Shown here one piece after another: positions 1-9,969 of a DNA stretch of 64,000 nt (position 1 is its first letter; each line of letters starts with the position of its first letter). The stretch is from Candidatus Poribacteria bacterium. GTDB lineage: Bacteria > Poribacteria > WGA-4E > GCA-2687025. The notes beneath the pieces are model-generated. The model did no database searches. It saw only the letters and a list, made by a program, of their open reading frames with translations, and had not been told where the DNA came from. The position numbers were made by a program, and so were the translations under genes. The stretch covers positions 95,264 to 159,263 of the forward strand of contig BPJZ01000004.1 of assembly GCA_026004875.1 (NCBI GenBank), given 5' to 3'.

Positions 1-217
1 AGACATCGGCGTCCTTGATCTCGTTCTGGGCCGCGCAGGCGACGGCGACCCCTTCCCGAACGGCCAGCACTCCTTTGGACTTCTCCAGGAACTGGTCCTC
101 CGGCCCGGGGATGGCGAACTTGTGGCCGGTGTGTAGCCCGGCTCCGCAGCCAAAAAGCCCAACCAGAAGCGTCCAGGCGCTCAGGTACGCAGCAGCGACT
201 CGGCGCCGTCGATCCAT
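1..217 (-). CDS. Putative lipoprotein, N-terminal part, runs off window edge
   Basis: Open minus-strand frame from ATG at 217: MDRRRRVAAAYLSAWTLLVGLFGCGAGLHTGHKFAIPGPEDQF..., with hydrophobic signal and lipobox-like LFGC. Overlaps the SDR stop. Confidence 0.55.
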   Translation of the reverse strand, partial: MDRRRRVAAAYLSAWTLLVGLFGCGAGLHTGHKFAIPGPEDQFLEKSKGVLAVREGVAVACAAQNEIKDADV

Positions 218-966
218 AGCTCCGTTCCAGTGATATGGCTGGCACGATCTGAGGCGAGGAAGAGAACCGCCTCCGCGACCTGTTCCGGTTCACCGGGCTT
301 TTTGCCGGTCAGGGGAATGCCCCCCTCCGGCCGGATGGTCGGGATGGCGATCTTCTCGATGTTCCGCCTCCAGGTGTTCTCAGGAATGTTAGTTCGAATC
401 CATCCTGGGCAGATGACGTTAACCCGGATCTTCCAGCGGGCCAGCTCGACGGCGGCGTGCTTGGCAAAGGCCACCTGGGCCGCCTTGGAGCAGGAGTAGG
501 CCGTCGCCCCGGCCAGGCTGAACTGGCGGGTCCCGTTGATCGAAGAGGTGATCACGATGGAGCCTCCACGCTCCTTCATGTAGGGAATCGCGTATTTCAC
601 CGTCAAGAAGGTGCCCTTGGCGTTAATCGCTTGGGTCTGGTCCCACTCTTCGGGGGTGATCTCTTCAATGGGGGCCCAGACGCCGTTGATCCCCGCGTTT
701 GCGAAGACGATGTCCAATCGTCCCCAGGTCTCGATCAGACGCCGATAGGCCGCCTCGACCTGTTCCGGCTGAGAGACGTCCGCCGTCAGGACCAGGGCTT
801 CGCCGCCGATCTGCCGAATCTCCTCAGCGGTCTCTTCGTTCTTGGCCGCCCGCCGTCCGACCAGGCCGACTTTGGCGCCCTCCCGGGCGAACAGCAGCGC
901 GGTTGCCTTCCCGATTCCGGAGTTGGCTCCCGTGATGAAAGCAACTCGTCCTTCTAGCTCTCCCAT
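181..966 (-). CDS. Short-chain dehydrogenase/reductase (SDR)
   Basis: 261 aa; TGANSGIGKATA nucleotide-binding motif, NAG motif, YSCSKAA active site. Confidence 0.93.
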   Translation of the reverse strand: MGELEGRVAFITGANSGIGKATALLFAREGAKVGLVGRRAAKNEETAEEIRQIGGEALVLTADVSQPEQVEAAYRRLIETWGRLDIVFANAGINGVWAPIEEITPEEWDQTQAINAKGTFLTVKYAIPYMKERGGSIVITSSINGTRQFSLAGATAYSCSKAAQVAFAKHAAVELARWKIRVNVICPGWIRTNIPENTWRRNIEKIAIPTIRPEGGIPLTGKKPGEPEQVAEAVLFLASDRASHITGTELWIDGAESLLRT

Positions 967-1034
967 GGCTTTGCGTCCTCTTCCTTGGCGGTCTTGGTTT
1001 CTGTCTGCTCAACGCTCCTTGGGGCGCCCTGCGG

Positions 1035-2172
1035 TTACCAGTTGGTGAACGCCCCGTCTTTCCGGCGGAGCCGAGGAGCGTGCCCCGGTCGGAAGGCGTA
1101 AGCCCCGGCGGCCTCTTCGTTGAACTCGACCCCCAATCCGGGGGGCCGTCGGCGCCAAGAGGTAACCGTCCTCCCATTCGATCGTCATCGGCAGGACGTC
1201 CGGGAGAGTGCTCCCCGGCCTGCGCGGCAGCTCTAGGACGCCCACATTGGTCAGCGCCAGGCATAGATGAAGAGCCGCCGCTGTGCTGACCGGTCCTAAC
1301 GGATTGTGAGGCGCCACTTGGATGAAGTGAGTTTCACACCAATGGGCAATCTTGATCGCTTCGGTCAGCCCGCCGACGTTACAAAGATCAATCCGAGCGT
1401 AGTGGGCCAGGTCCTCCTCGATCAAGGCGCGGAACTCCCACTTACTAGACCACTGTTCACCGACGGCCAACGGCACAGAAACGTGGCGAGCCAACGCCCG
1501 GTACAGCTCTCCGGACTCCGAACGGAGCGGGTCCTCAATAAAGAAGGGTCGGTACGACTCCACCTCCCGACAGAGCCGGATCGCGTCCGGCGGGTCCAGT
1601 CGGGTGTGAACGTCGAAGCAGATCTCCACCTCGTCCCCCAGCGCCGTGCGCACCGCCTCAAACTGCTCCACCGCCTGACGCACCGCCTCCGAGGGGTCGA
1701 AGACCCCGCCCTCTCCTGCGGGAAGTCCCCAGCGAACGAACTTCCATCCCTCGTCGAAACTGCGACGGCAGCTCTCGACCAACTCCGCAACGGTGCGCCC
1801 ACCGTTATGAGGGTAGCAGACCACCTTCTCTCGGCACAGTCCGCCCAGGAGGTTGTACAGCGGCTGTCCGAGCGCCTTCGCCTTGATGTCCCACAGCGCG
1901 ATATCAAGCGCGCTAATGGCCGCCGTTCGAATCTTTCCACCCGGGAAGAACTCCCCACGATAGAGCACCTGCCAGAGGTGCTCCGTCCGGAACGGGTCCT
2001 GGCCGATCAGGTCGTCTCGCATCTGTTCTACAGCGGCGACAACCGCCGCCTCCTGCCAGGTGATACCCGCTTCGCCCAGCCCGTAGACGCCCGCGTCCGT
2101 CTCGACTTTGACGATCAGAAAGTTTCGCCCTCCGCCCCAAAGGGGATAGGCCCGAACGTCCGTAATCTCCAT
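1035..2172 (-). CDS. Mandelate racemase/muconate lactonizing enzyme family (enolase superfamily), frame broken near C-terminus
   Basis: MEITDVRAYPLWGG...VKVETDAGVYGLGEAG...; removing one G from the G6 run at 1140-1145 gives the expected C-terminus ...GLGVEFNEEAAGAYAFRPGHAPRLRRKDGAFTNW*. Confidence 0.85.
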
Positions 2173-2346
2173 CAGAAGGCTCCTCTCCCTTCCGCACTCG
2201 TCGCGTCCCTAGCATGCCCCACTCGGCGAAGGGGCGCAACTCACCGGCAGCTGTGAGCACTGGTGCCCGGCCGGTTTCTTGGCTATGATTATTATCAGAT
2301 TCCCGAATTCGAATTGTGGAATACTCTCCGAGCAGGAGGGACACCG

Positions 2347-2868
2347 ATGAAGCGGTGGCCAATCGGTCTGGGGCTGATCGCTTTGGGGCTCGTCATTGTC
2401 GGAGCTTCGCTAGCTTGCCCGTGGGGTTCGAGCGTGCGAGGAAATGGAGGATTCTTCATGCAGCGAATGATGAGCGGCCACGGGATGATGCACGCGCCGA
2501 TGATGAGGAGTCCTGCGCCGGCGCCCGGGAGCTCTGAAAGAGAGGATTCGTCCCCGTTGAGCGCTCAAGGTGCCCAACTGTTTTCGACGCTAGGGTGCTC
2601 AAGCTGCCACCTTCCCGGTGGAGTCGGGCCTTCTCTGGAAGGGCTGTACGGATCTCGGGTTCGTCTGAGCGACGGTTCAGTAGTGCTGGCCGATGAGGCC
2701 TACCTGCGCGAATCCATTCTGAACCCTGGCGCGAAGATCGTGTGGGGCTATCCGGCCTCCATGCCCAGCTATCAGGGATTGATCGGCGAAGCGGAGCTTC
2801 AAGCGCTGGTGGCATACCTCCGAACGCTTTCTGAGTCCGAGGAGGAGCCTCTCACGACGCAGCGATGA
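2347..2868 (+). CDS. Membrane/exported c-type cytochrome with Met/His-rich linker, CoxII-like cytochrome c domain
   Basis: N-terminal TM/signal, MQRMMSGHGMMHAPMMRS segment, CSSCH heme motif, ADEAYLRESILNPGAKIVWGYPASMPSYQG. Confidence 0.8.
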   Translation: MKRWPIGLGLIALGLVIVGASLACPWGSSVRGNGGFFMQRMMSGHGMMHAPMMRSPAPAPGSSEREDSSPLSAQGAQLFSTLGCSSCHLPGGVGPSLEGLYGSRVRLSDGSVVLADEAYLRESILNPGAKIVWGYPASMPSYQGLIGEAELQALVAYLRTLSESEEEPLTTQR

Positions 2869-2921
2869 GCGGAAGGAGGGAGATTCTAGCACTTGGGGTT
2901 TCTAGGTTCTCCTCTCCTTGC

Positions 2922-2951
2922 TTGACACTCCGCCGGGCGTTCCGGTACGCT
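2922..2951 (+). promoter_or_regulatory. Putative sigma-70 promoter, TTGACA-N18-TACGCT
   Basis: Perfect -35 and weak -10, about 40 nt upstream of the ATG at 2993. Confidence 0.4.
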
Positions 2952-2992
2952 TCCCCGACACAGGGAGCTACAACGGCGGAGATGAACTCCGA

Positions 2993-3790
2993 ATGCGCTT
3001 TTGGCCTGGGTCGGGTCGCTTATTACTCCTGCAAATGCTGATCTGGGGCTTAGCGTTCCCGGCGCTCGGGGAGGAGTGGATCACGGTGCCTGCCGGTCCG
3101 TTTACAATGGGGCGGGACGACGCCGATCTAGACGCCTCCCCGGCCCATCGGGTTGTTCTGAGCGCCTATCAGATCAGCCGGTACGAGGTGACCAACGCGG
3201 AGTACTTGGAGTTCTGGCAAGCGGTGCGCCCGGCTCACACACCCCAAGACTTCCCTGACGAAGTACCGGGGCTGGGCCCTTGGCCCCAGCGAGCGGAGCG
3301 CTACCCCACTATGCCCGTCATCGGCGTCTCCTGGTACGACGCTCAAGCCTACTGTCGCTGGAAAGGGGTCCGGCTGCCCACCGAGGCGGAATGGGAGAAG
3401 GCGGCCCGCGCCCACCGGAATCCCGTCTGGCCGTGGGGAAACGACATCGAAGGGCGTCGGGCCAACACCAACGACCCTGCAGACGGCTATCCCGGCTTAG
3501 CGCCGGTTGGCCAATTTCCCGAAGGGGCCAGCCCCTACGGCCTTTTCGACATGGCAGGAAACGTCGCAGAGTGGGTCGCCGACTGGTACAGCGACTCGTA
3601 TTATGCCCGAAGCCCCGTTGAGAACCCCTCCGGGCCGGAGTTGGGCGTTTGGAAGGTGGTGCGGGGCGGCTCCTGGATAGACGCGATCGGTTCCTGCTCC
3701 GTCGTTCGGCGGCTGGGGTTCTATCCCACCCTGAAGACCTCTTTTATCGGCTTTCGCGTGGCTCGATCGGCAGCCGATGCAGAAGAGTAG
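2993..3790 (+). CDS. Formylglycine-generating-enzyme/SUMF1-type (FGE-sulfatase domain) secreted protein
   Basis: Signal peptide, then WITVPAGPFTMGRDD, RLPTEAEWEKAARA, YGLFDMAGNVAEWVADWY, VVRGGSW, GFRVAR. Confidence 0.9.
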   Translation: MRFWPGSGRLLLLQMLIWGLAFPALGEEWITVPAGPFTMGRDDADLDASPAHRVVLSAYQISRYEVTNAEYLEFWQAVRPAHTPQDFPDEVPGLGPWPQRAERYPTMPVIGVSWYDAQAYCRWKGVRLPTEAEWEKAARAHRNPVWPWGNDIEGRRANTNDPADGYPGLAPVGQFPEGASPYGLFDMAGNVAEWVADWYSDSYYARSPVENPSGPELGVWKVVRGGSWIDAIGSCSVVRRLGFYPTLKTSFIGFRVARSAADAEE

Positions 3791-5435
3791 GCTGACGGCA
3801 GGGCTTCTCTGGGTGCTGATCGGGAGCGCCGTTGCGGCGGCGGAGATCCGATTTAGCGACGTCACCCAAGAGGCCGGGATCCACTTCGTCCACGTCGCCG
3901 GAATGACGGGCCGAAAGCATCTGACCGAAACGATGGGCTCCGGCGCCGCCTTCTTGGACTACGACAACGACGGCGACTTAGACCTCTACATCGTCCAGAG
4001 CGGTTACCTTCCCGACGAACGCCCTCCCGACAATCCCGGAAGCGTCCTTTACAGGAACAACGGGGACGGCACCTTTACCGATGTGACCGCCCTCGCCGGG
4101 TGTTCCAACAACGACCGCTACGGGATGGGCGTTGCCGTTGGCGATTACAACAACGACGGCTTCGACGATCTCTACGTGACCAACTACGGCCCGAACCGGC
4201 TCTATCGGAACAACGGGGACGGCACCTTTACCGACGTGACGGAGGAGGCCGGGGTCGGCGATCCCCGCTGGGGGACCAGCGCCGCCTTTTTGGACTACGA
4301 CCGAGACGGCGACCTGGACCTGTTCGTCGCGAACTATTTGGAGGTGCCGCTAGACGCGGCCCCTTGTCGGAACGTTCAGAATCCCGATCTGCTGGAATAC
4401 TGCCATCCACGGGTGTTTCCTGGTCAGGGAGACGTGTTGTACCGGAACAACGGGGACGGTACCTTTACCGACGTGTCCGAGGCGGCCGGCGTGGTCAATC
4501 CCCTTGAGGGGAAAGGGCTCGGCGTGGCGATCGGCGACTACAACAACGACGGATGGCCGGACATCTACGTCGGGAACGACACGACCCGAAACTTCCTTTA
4601 CGAGAACCGGAAGGACGGCACCTTTGAGGACGTGGCCCTCTTAGCCGGATGCGGCTACAACGGCGAAGGGAAGGCCGAAGGAAGTATGGGGATCGACTTT
4701 GGCGATTACAACCGAGACGGCTGGCTCGATCTGTTCATGACCCATTCTACTTCGGAGACCAACACGCTTTACCAGAATCTAGAAGGGTTAGCCTTTGCCG
4801 ACGTTACCGATCTGGCCGGGCTGGGCTATCCCAGCTACCCGATGACCGCCTTTGGGACCCTCTTTGTTGACCTGGACAACGACGGCTGGTTGGATCTGTT
4901 TGTCGTCAACGGGCACGTCCAAGACGTGATCGAACTGTTAACCGACACGACGACCTACCGGCAACCGGACCAGATTTTTCGGAACAGCGGGGATGGCACC
5001 TTTACCGATGTGTCGTTAAAGGCAGGGGCTTACTTCTCCGAGCGGTATGTGGGACGCGGGGCCGCCTTTGGCGACTACGACAATGACGGGGATATGGACG
5101 TCTTCATCGTCAACTCGAACGACCGGGCGGTTCTACTCCGGAACGATACAGAACCGCGGGGAAATTGGCTTCGGATCCAGGTTCGAGGGAGGACCAGCAA
5201 TCGAAACGGCTACGGAACGCGAGTCGCGGTGACCGCCCAAGGGACGACGCAGATCGCGGAGGTGCGGAGCGGCTCCAGCTACTGTTCTGCGAACGATCAA
5301 CGGCTGCTGTTCGGACTGGGAAGCGCTGAACAGGCCGACCGAGTTGAGGTCCGCTGGCCTTCTGGAGAAGCGACCGTCCTGGAGAAGGTGCCGGTCAACC
5401 GAACGCTGAGCCTCCTTGAGCCGGGGTCCCCTTAG
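3777..5435 (+). CDS. CRTAC1/ASPIC-UnbV family FG-GAP repeat protein (secreted)
   Basis: 552 aa; repeated FxDYDNDGDLDL and NNGDGTFTDVT motifs; C-terminal NGYGTRVAVTAQG...VEVRWPSG ASPIC/UnbV module. Confidence 0.92.
   Translation: MQKSRLTAGLLWVLIGSAVAAAEIRFSDVTQEAGIHFVHVAGMTGRKHLTETMGSGAAFLDYDNDGDLDLYIVQSGYLPDERPPDNPGSVLYRNNGDGTFTDVTALAGCSNNDRYGMGVAVGDYNNDGFDDLYVTNYGPNRLYRNNGDGTFTDVTEEAGVGDPRWGTSAAFLDYDRDGDLDLFVANYLEVPLDAAPCRNVQNPDLLEYCHPRVFPGQGDVLYRNNGDGTFTDVSEAAGVVNPLEGKGLGVAIGDYNNDGWPDIYVGNDTTRNFLYENRKDGTFEDVALLAGCGYNGEGKAEGSMGIDFGDYNRDGWLDLFMTHSTSETNTLYQNLEGLAFADVTDLAGLGYPSYPMTAFGTLFVDLDNDGWLDLFVVNGHVQDVIELLTDTTTYRQPDQIFRNSGDGTFTDVSLKAGAYFSERYVGRGAAFGDYDNDGDMDVFIVNSNDRAVLLRNDTEPRGNWLRIQVRGRTSNRNGYGTRVAVTAQGTTQIAEVRSGSSYCSANDQRLLFGLGSAEQADRVEVRWPSGEATVLEKVPVNRTLSLLEPGSP
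4053..5014 (+). repeat. Four near-identical ~35-nt direct repeats encoding NNGDGTFTDV (coding repeats)
   Basis: ggaacaacggggacggcacctttaccgaygtg at about 4054, 4207, 4442 and 4981 (last copy slightly diverged). Confidence 0.85.
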
Positions 5436-6243
5436 GGCGCCGCTCGAGGGCGCCTGCCGCCGCCTCCAAGATCATTTCGACGTCTTCGAGGGGAAGCATC
5501 AAGGCTCCGTCGCAGGGAGCCCGTTCCGGCTCCGGATGAGCTTCAAGGAACAGCCCGTTTACCCCCAGGGCTACCGCCGCGCGAGCCAAATCGGCGATCA
5601 GCTCGACGCGAGGGACTCCCCCCAACTGAGTGTAGATCGTCCCCAGCCCATGGGTCAGGTCCAAAAGCAGGGGAAAGCCCAATCGGCGCTGGACGGCCAA
5701 GCCGGCAAAATCGATCAGGAGCTGAGCGTAGCCAAAGCAGACCCCGCGATCGGTAATCAGCACCTGATCGTTGCCGGCCGAGGTGATCTTCTCCACGGCG
5801 TGGCGTACGTCCCAGGGGGCCATGAACTGCCCTTTCTTGAGGTTGACCGGCTTGCCCGTCCAGGCCGCCGCCAGGAGGAGATCGGTCTGTCTTGAGAGCA
5901 GAGCAGGGACCTGGAGGATGTCCACGACCTCAGCGGCCTGGCGGGCCTCCTCTGGCGAGTGTATGTCGGTTAGGACCGGCACTCCGAGCCGTCGCCGGAC
6001 CTCCTCGAGCGTCCGCAGCCCCTCTTGGAGCCCTAGACCGCGCGGGGCGTTGAGACGTGAACGGTTCGCCTTGTCATAGGAGCCCTTAAAGCAGTAACGG
6101 AGCCCGAATCGCTCGCAGGCTCTGGCGAGTCGCTCGCCGATCCGTAGGGAGAGGTCCAGCGGCTCCAAGGCGCACGGTCCAGCGACGATCAGCAGTTCTC
6201 CCCAAGCGGCGGCCCTTTGGGCCGGAACCCACTCCGGCAGCAC
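5395..6243 (-). CDS. kdsA: 3-deoxy-8-phosphooctulonate (KDO-8-P) synthase
   Basis: 282 aa; IVAGPCALE, FKGSYDKANRSR, TDIHSPEEA, NLKKGQFMAPWD. Confidence 0.93.
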   Translation of the reverse strand: MLPEWVPAQRAAAWGELLIVAGPCALEPLDLSLRIGERLARACERFGLRYCFKGSYDKANRSRLNAPRGLGLQEGLRTLEEVRRRLGVPVLTDIHSPEEARQAAEVVDILQVPALLSRQTDLLLAAAWTGKPVNLKKGQFMAPWDVRHAVEKITSAGNDQVLITDRGVCFGYAQLLIDFAGLAVQRRLGFPLLLDLTHGLGTIYTQLGGVPRVELIADLARAAVALGVNGLFLEAHPEPERAPCDGALMLPLEDVEMILEAAAGALERRPKGTPAQGGSAFG

Positions 6244-6476
6244 GCAACGCGACTCCTCTTTGTTGGACGACCGTCAGCTTTCCGGCAGGAACCGTAGCAC
6301 AGGAGTTGCCGGAGTGAAAAGCGGACGGGTTCCAGGCCGGGGACACAACGATTGTCGGCCCAAGGGAGGGAATCGAGGCGATCGCTTGTCGGCTTGACCC
6401 GATTCGGGGTTCGGTAGGATACTGGTTCCCGATCGTAGAAACGACTTGCGGCGGACAAGGGAGGTGCCGATCAGGG

Positions 6477-7049
6477 ATGACGATCAAGTCGGACCGGTGG
6501 ATCAAGCGGATGGCACTGGAACACGGGATGATCGAGCCGTTTGTCGAGTCGCAGGTGCGGCGCGGCGGGGTGATCAGCTATGGGGTCTCTTCGTTCGGCT
6601 ACGACTTCCGGGTGGCCGACGAATGGAAGGTGTTCACCAACGTGCACTCGACCATTGTGGACCCCAAGGACTTTCGACAGGAGGCGTTTGTCGAGTTCAA
6701 GGGGGAGTACTGCATCATTCCTCCCAACTCGTTTGCATTGGCCCGGACGGTGGAGTACTGGCGAATTCCGCGCGATGTGCTGGTCATCTGTGTGGGGAAG
6801 TCTACCTACGCGCGGTGTGGAATCATTCTGAACGTGACCCCTTTCGAACCGGAATGGGAAGGGTACGCGACGCTGGAGATTTCGAACACGACGCCGCTTC
6901 CGGCAAAGATTTACGCGAACGAAGGGATCGGCCAGGCGATCTTCTTTCAGTCGGACGAGCCGTGCGAGGTCTCCTATAAGGACAAGGGCGGAAAGTATCA
7001 GGGGCAGCGGGGCATCGTGTTGCCGCACGTGGAGCGGGACGTCCCGTAG
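6477..7049 (+). CDS. dcd: dCTP deaminase
   Basis: 190 aa; [41 protein letters not shown]. Confidence 0.93.
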   Translation: MTIKSDRWIKRMALEHGMIEPFVESQVRRGGVISYGVSSFGYDFRVADEWKVFTNVHSTIVDPKDFRQEAFVEFKGEYCIIPPNSFALARTVEYWRIPRDVLVICVGKSTYARCGIILNVTPFEPEWEGYATLEISNTTPLPAKIYANEGIGQAIFFQSDEPCEVSYKDKGGKYQGQRGIVLPHVERDVP

Positions 7050-7153
7050 CCTGCTGAAATATTGTGCAGTGGAGTGATGAAAATCTCAGCAAAGGACTTC
7101 CCCCATGGGGGAAAGAGGCTGACAGACGCGGGTACTGAGGAGTGAAGGGCCGA

Positions 7154-7169
7154 TGGCACACTCCTTGCT
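7154..7169 (+). promoter_or_regulatory. Sigma-54 (-24/-12) promoter of glnA
   Basis: TGGCAC-ACTCC-TTGCT; GG and GC dinucleotides separated by exactly 10 nt; about 85 nt upstream of the glnA ATG. Confidence 0.8.
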
Positions 7170-7256
7170 GCCCTGGAGGCCGATGGACGCAAGAGTCGAC
7201 GGGAGTTCGGCTTTGCCGAACCGAGAGATCACCCGTTTTGGTTGGAGGATGCTTGC

Positions 7257-8672
7257 ATGACGCCACAGGAGGTGCTCAGCCTCATTCGCGAGAAGAACAT
7301 TCAGTTCGTGGACTTCAAGTTCACGGACCTGCCGGGGATGCTTCAACACTTTAGCATTCCGGTTTCGGAGCTGACTGAGGAGCTGTTCGAGGAGGGGATC
7401 GGCTTTGACGGCTCCAGCATTCGGGGCTTCCAGGAGATTCACGAGAGCGACATGCTGCTGGTTCCCGATCCGGCCACGGCGATCGTGGATCCTGCCTGCC
7501 GGGTTCCCACTCTCAGCCTGATCTGCAACGTCAAGGACCCGATCACACGGGAGAACTACTCGCGGGACGCCCGATGGGTCGCTCAGAAGGCGCTCAACTA
7601 CCTGCGGGACACCGGGATCGGCGATCAGGTTTACTTTGGGCCGGAAGCCGAGTTCTTCATCTTCGACGACATCCGGTACAAGACGACGACCAACATGGGC
7701 TTCTACCAGGTGGATTCGATCGAAGGGAACTGGAACTCGGACCGGCCGGAGAACCCGAACTTGGGCTACAAGCCTCGGCCCAAGGAGGGGTACTTCCCTG
7801 TTCCGCCCTCCGACACGCTGCAGGACATCCGCTCGGAGATCTGCCTGAAGCTGATGGAGGCCGGGATCGAGGTCGAGGTGCACCACCACGAGGTGGCCCA
7901 GGGCGGCCAGAACGAGATCGACATCCGGTACGACTCGATCGTTCGGATCGCCGACAAGCTGATGCTCTATAAGTACATCATTAAGAACGTCGCCCGGGCT
8001 CACGGGAAGGTGGCCACCTTCATGCCCAAGCCGCTGTTTGGGGACAACGGTTCGGGGATGCACGTTCACCAGAGCCTCTGGAAGGGGAACAAGAACCTGT
8101 TCTACGACCCGAACGGGTACGCCAATCTAAGCGAGACAGCGCTCTATTATATCGGCGGGCTGATGCGCCACCTTCCGGCGTTGTGCGCGTTGATCGCGCC
8201 GACGACCAACTCGTACAAGCGGTTGGTCCCCGGCTACGAAGCGCCAGTGAACATCGCCTACTCGCAGCGGAATCGAAGCGCCTGCATCCGGATTCCGGTC
8301 TACCACAAGTCGGAGAAGGCGGTTCGGATCGAGCTGCGGACGCCGGACCCTTCCTGCAACCCGTATGTGGCCTTTGCGGCGATGTTGATGGCCGGACTGG
8401 ACGGGATCGAGAATCGGATAGACCCCGGCGAGCCGGTGGATAAGAACCTCTACGACCTGGAGCCGGAGGAGCTGGCCGCCATTCCGCAGGTGCCCGACTC
8501 GCTGGACAAGGCGCTGGCCGCCTTGGAGGCGGATCACGAGTTCCTGCTGAAAGGGGACGTGTTCACTCAGGACTTCATCGAGCACTATATTGAGTACAAG
8601 CGGACCAACGAGGTGGACGCGGTGCGCCTCCGACCGCACCCGCATGAGTTCTACCTCTATCATGACATCTAA
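7257..8672 (+). CDS. glnA: Glutamine synthetase type I
   Basis: [27 protein letters not shown]..., [69 protein letters not shown] ggagg before the ATG. Confidence 0.97.
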   Translation: MTPQEVLSLIREKNIQFVDFKFTDLPGMLQHFSIPVSELTEELFEEGIGFDGSSIRGFQEIHESDMLLVPDPATAIVDPACRVPTLSLICNVKDPITRENYSRDARWVAQKALNYLRDTGIGDQVYFGPEAEFFIFDDIRYKTTTNMGFYQVDSIEGNWNSDRPENPNLGYKPRPKEGYFPVPPSDTLQDIRSEICLKLMEAGIEVEVHHHEVAQGGQNEIDIRYDSIVRIADKLMLYKYIIKNVARAHGKVATFMPKPLFGDNGSGMHVHQSLWKGNKNLFYDPNGYANLSETALYYIGGLMRHLPALCALIAPTTNSYKRLVPGYEAPVNIAYSQRNRSACIRIPVYHKSEKAVRIELRTPDPSCNPYVAFAAMLMAGLDGIENRIDPGEPVDKNLYDLEPEELAAIPQVPDSLDKALAALEADHEFLLKGDVFTQDFIEHYIEYKRTNEVDAVRLRPHPHEFYLYHDI

Positions 8673-8685
8673 GAACCGTCGTTGT

Positions 8686-8727
8686 GGGCGGAGTTGCAAG
8701 CTCCGCCCCTCCCCGGCGCGGCGCCGG
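8686..8727 (+). promoter_or_regulatory. Two consecutive GC hairpins in the glnA-glnB intercistronic region
   Basis: gggcggag-ttgcaag-ctccgccc (8686-8708) and ccggcgc-g-gcgccgg (8713-8727). Confidence 0.6.
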
Positions 8728-8737
8728 AACGGCCTGA

Positions 8738-9100
<363 letters not shown>

Positions 9101-9177
9101 GCGGGCATCAGTATCCCCCTCTACGCCGTTCGCGGGGGACATCTCAGGACCTGCAACATCAGTAAAAGGAGTACAGG

Positions 9178-9969
9178 ATGAAGCGGTTCACATCGCTTTG
9201 TGGGGCTCTCTTTTTGTCCGCCGGCCTGATGGGCGGCATGTCGATCCAGCCACAGGCTCAGGAGCTGCCGGTTGAGGTGGCCTTCGACTTCACCTACGCC
9301 AGCGCCTACTACTGGCGAGGGGGAGTCGGAGCCACCGGACTATCCCAGTTCGCCGCTCCCCCCTACACGGTACCTACCCCAGCGACACTCTGGCCTTCGG
9401 CGGACATCTCCTTCTCCGCCGAGCCAATTACCGTTGGGTTAAACGTCTGGGGAGCAATCGGAATGGAGGTTGGCAATGAGCAGGCCGGCCGCGATGACTT
9501 CAGCGAGGTGGACTATACCCTTTATGCCGACGTTGCCTTAGAACCGTTGAACATCGGGGGTTCGATTGGTGGATTACGTAATTCCGCTGGACGTACCGAT
9601 GAAGGAAGGCAAGAGCGTTCTGGAGGCGCAGGTAGCCTTGAGCCTCTCAAATCTTCCCTTCGACAAACGGTTTGCTATTTGGGATCAACATAGACGGAGA
9701 GGACACCAATTCCTGGTACCTGGAGCCGAGCGTCGGCTACAGCCTCGATCAGCTTTCCCTCTCGCTGGCCGTCGGAATCGCGAAAAAGGGTGGTTTTTAC
9801 CCAGGGTACGGAGGAAGGGACGGCCATTATCAGCATCCTTCCAGCGGCCTCATACGCGATCCCGCTGGGAGAAGGCGCAGAGGCCTCTGTCAGCGTCGGC
9901 GTTGGGTTCAATCCCAAGACCAAGTTCAAGATGCCCTTCTTCACGATCGGGACTGGATTTAGTCTCTGA
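9178..9969 (+). CDS. Exported outer-membrane/porin-like protein, interrupted by three +1 frameshifts
   Basis: Signal peptide MKRFTSLCGALFLSAGLMGGMSIQPQAQ, FDFTYASAYYWRGG; fragments continue in successive frames (VDYVIPLDVPMKEGKSVLEAQVALSLSNLPF; LLFGINIDGEDTNSWYLEPSVGYSLDQLSLSLAVGIAKKGG; EGTAIISILPAASYAIPLGEGAEASVSVGVGFNPKTKFKMPFFTIGTGFSL*). Confidence 0.65.

Noticed and set aside
4053-5014. Regular repeats resembling a CRISPR array
   Set aside because: Repeats are in-frame FG-GAP codons with unequal spacing inside one protein; no cas genes.
7242-7256. TTG start for glnA giving an extra MEDAC
   Set aside because: The TTG overlaps the RBS ggagg; ATG at 7257 gives the canonical N-terminus.
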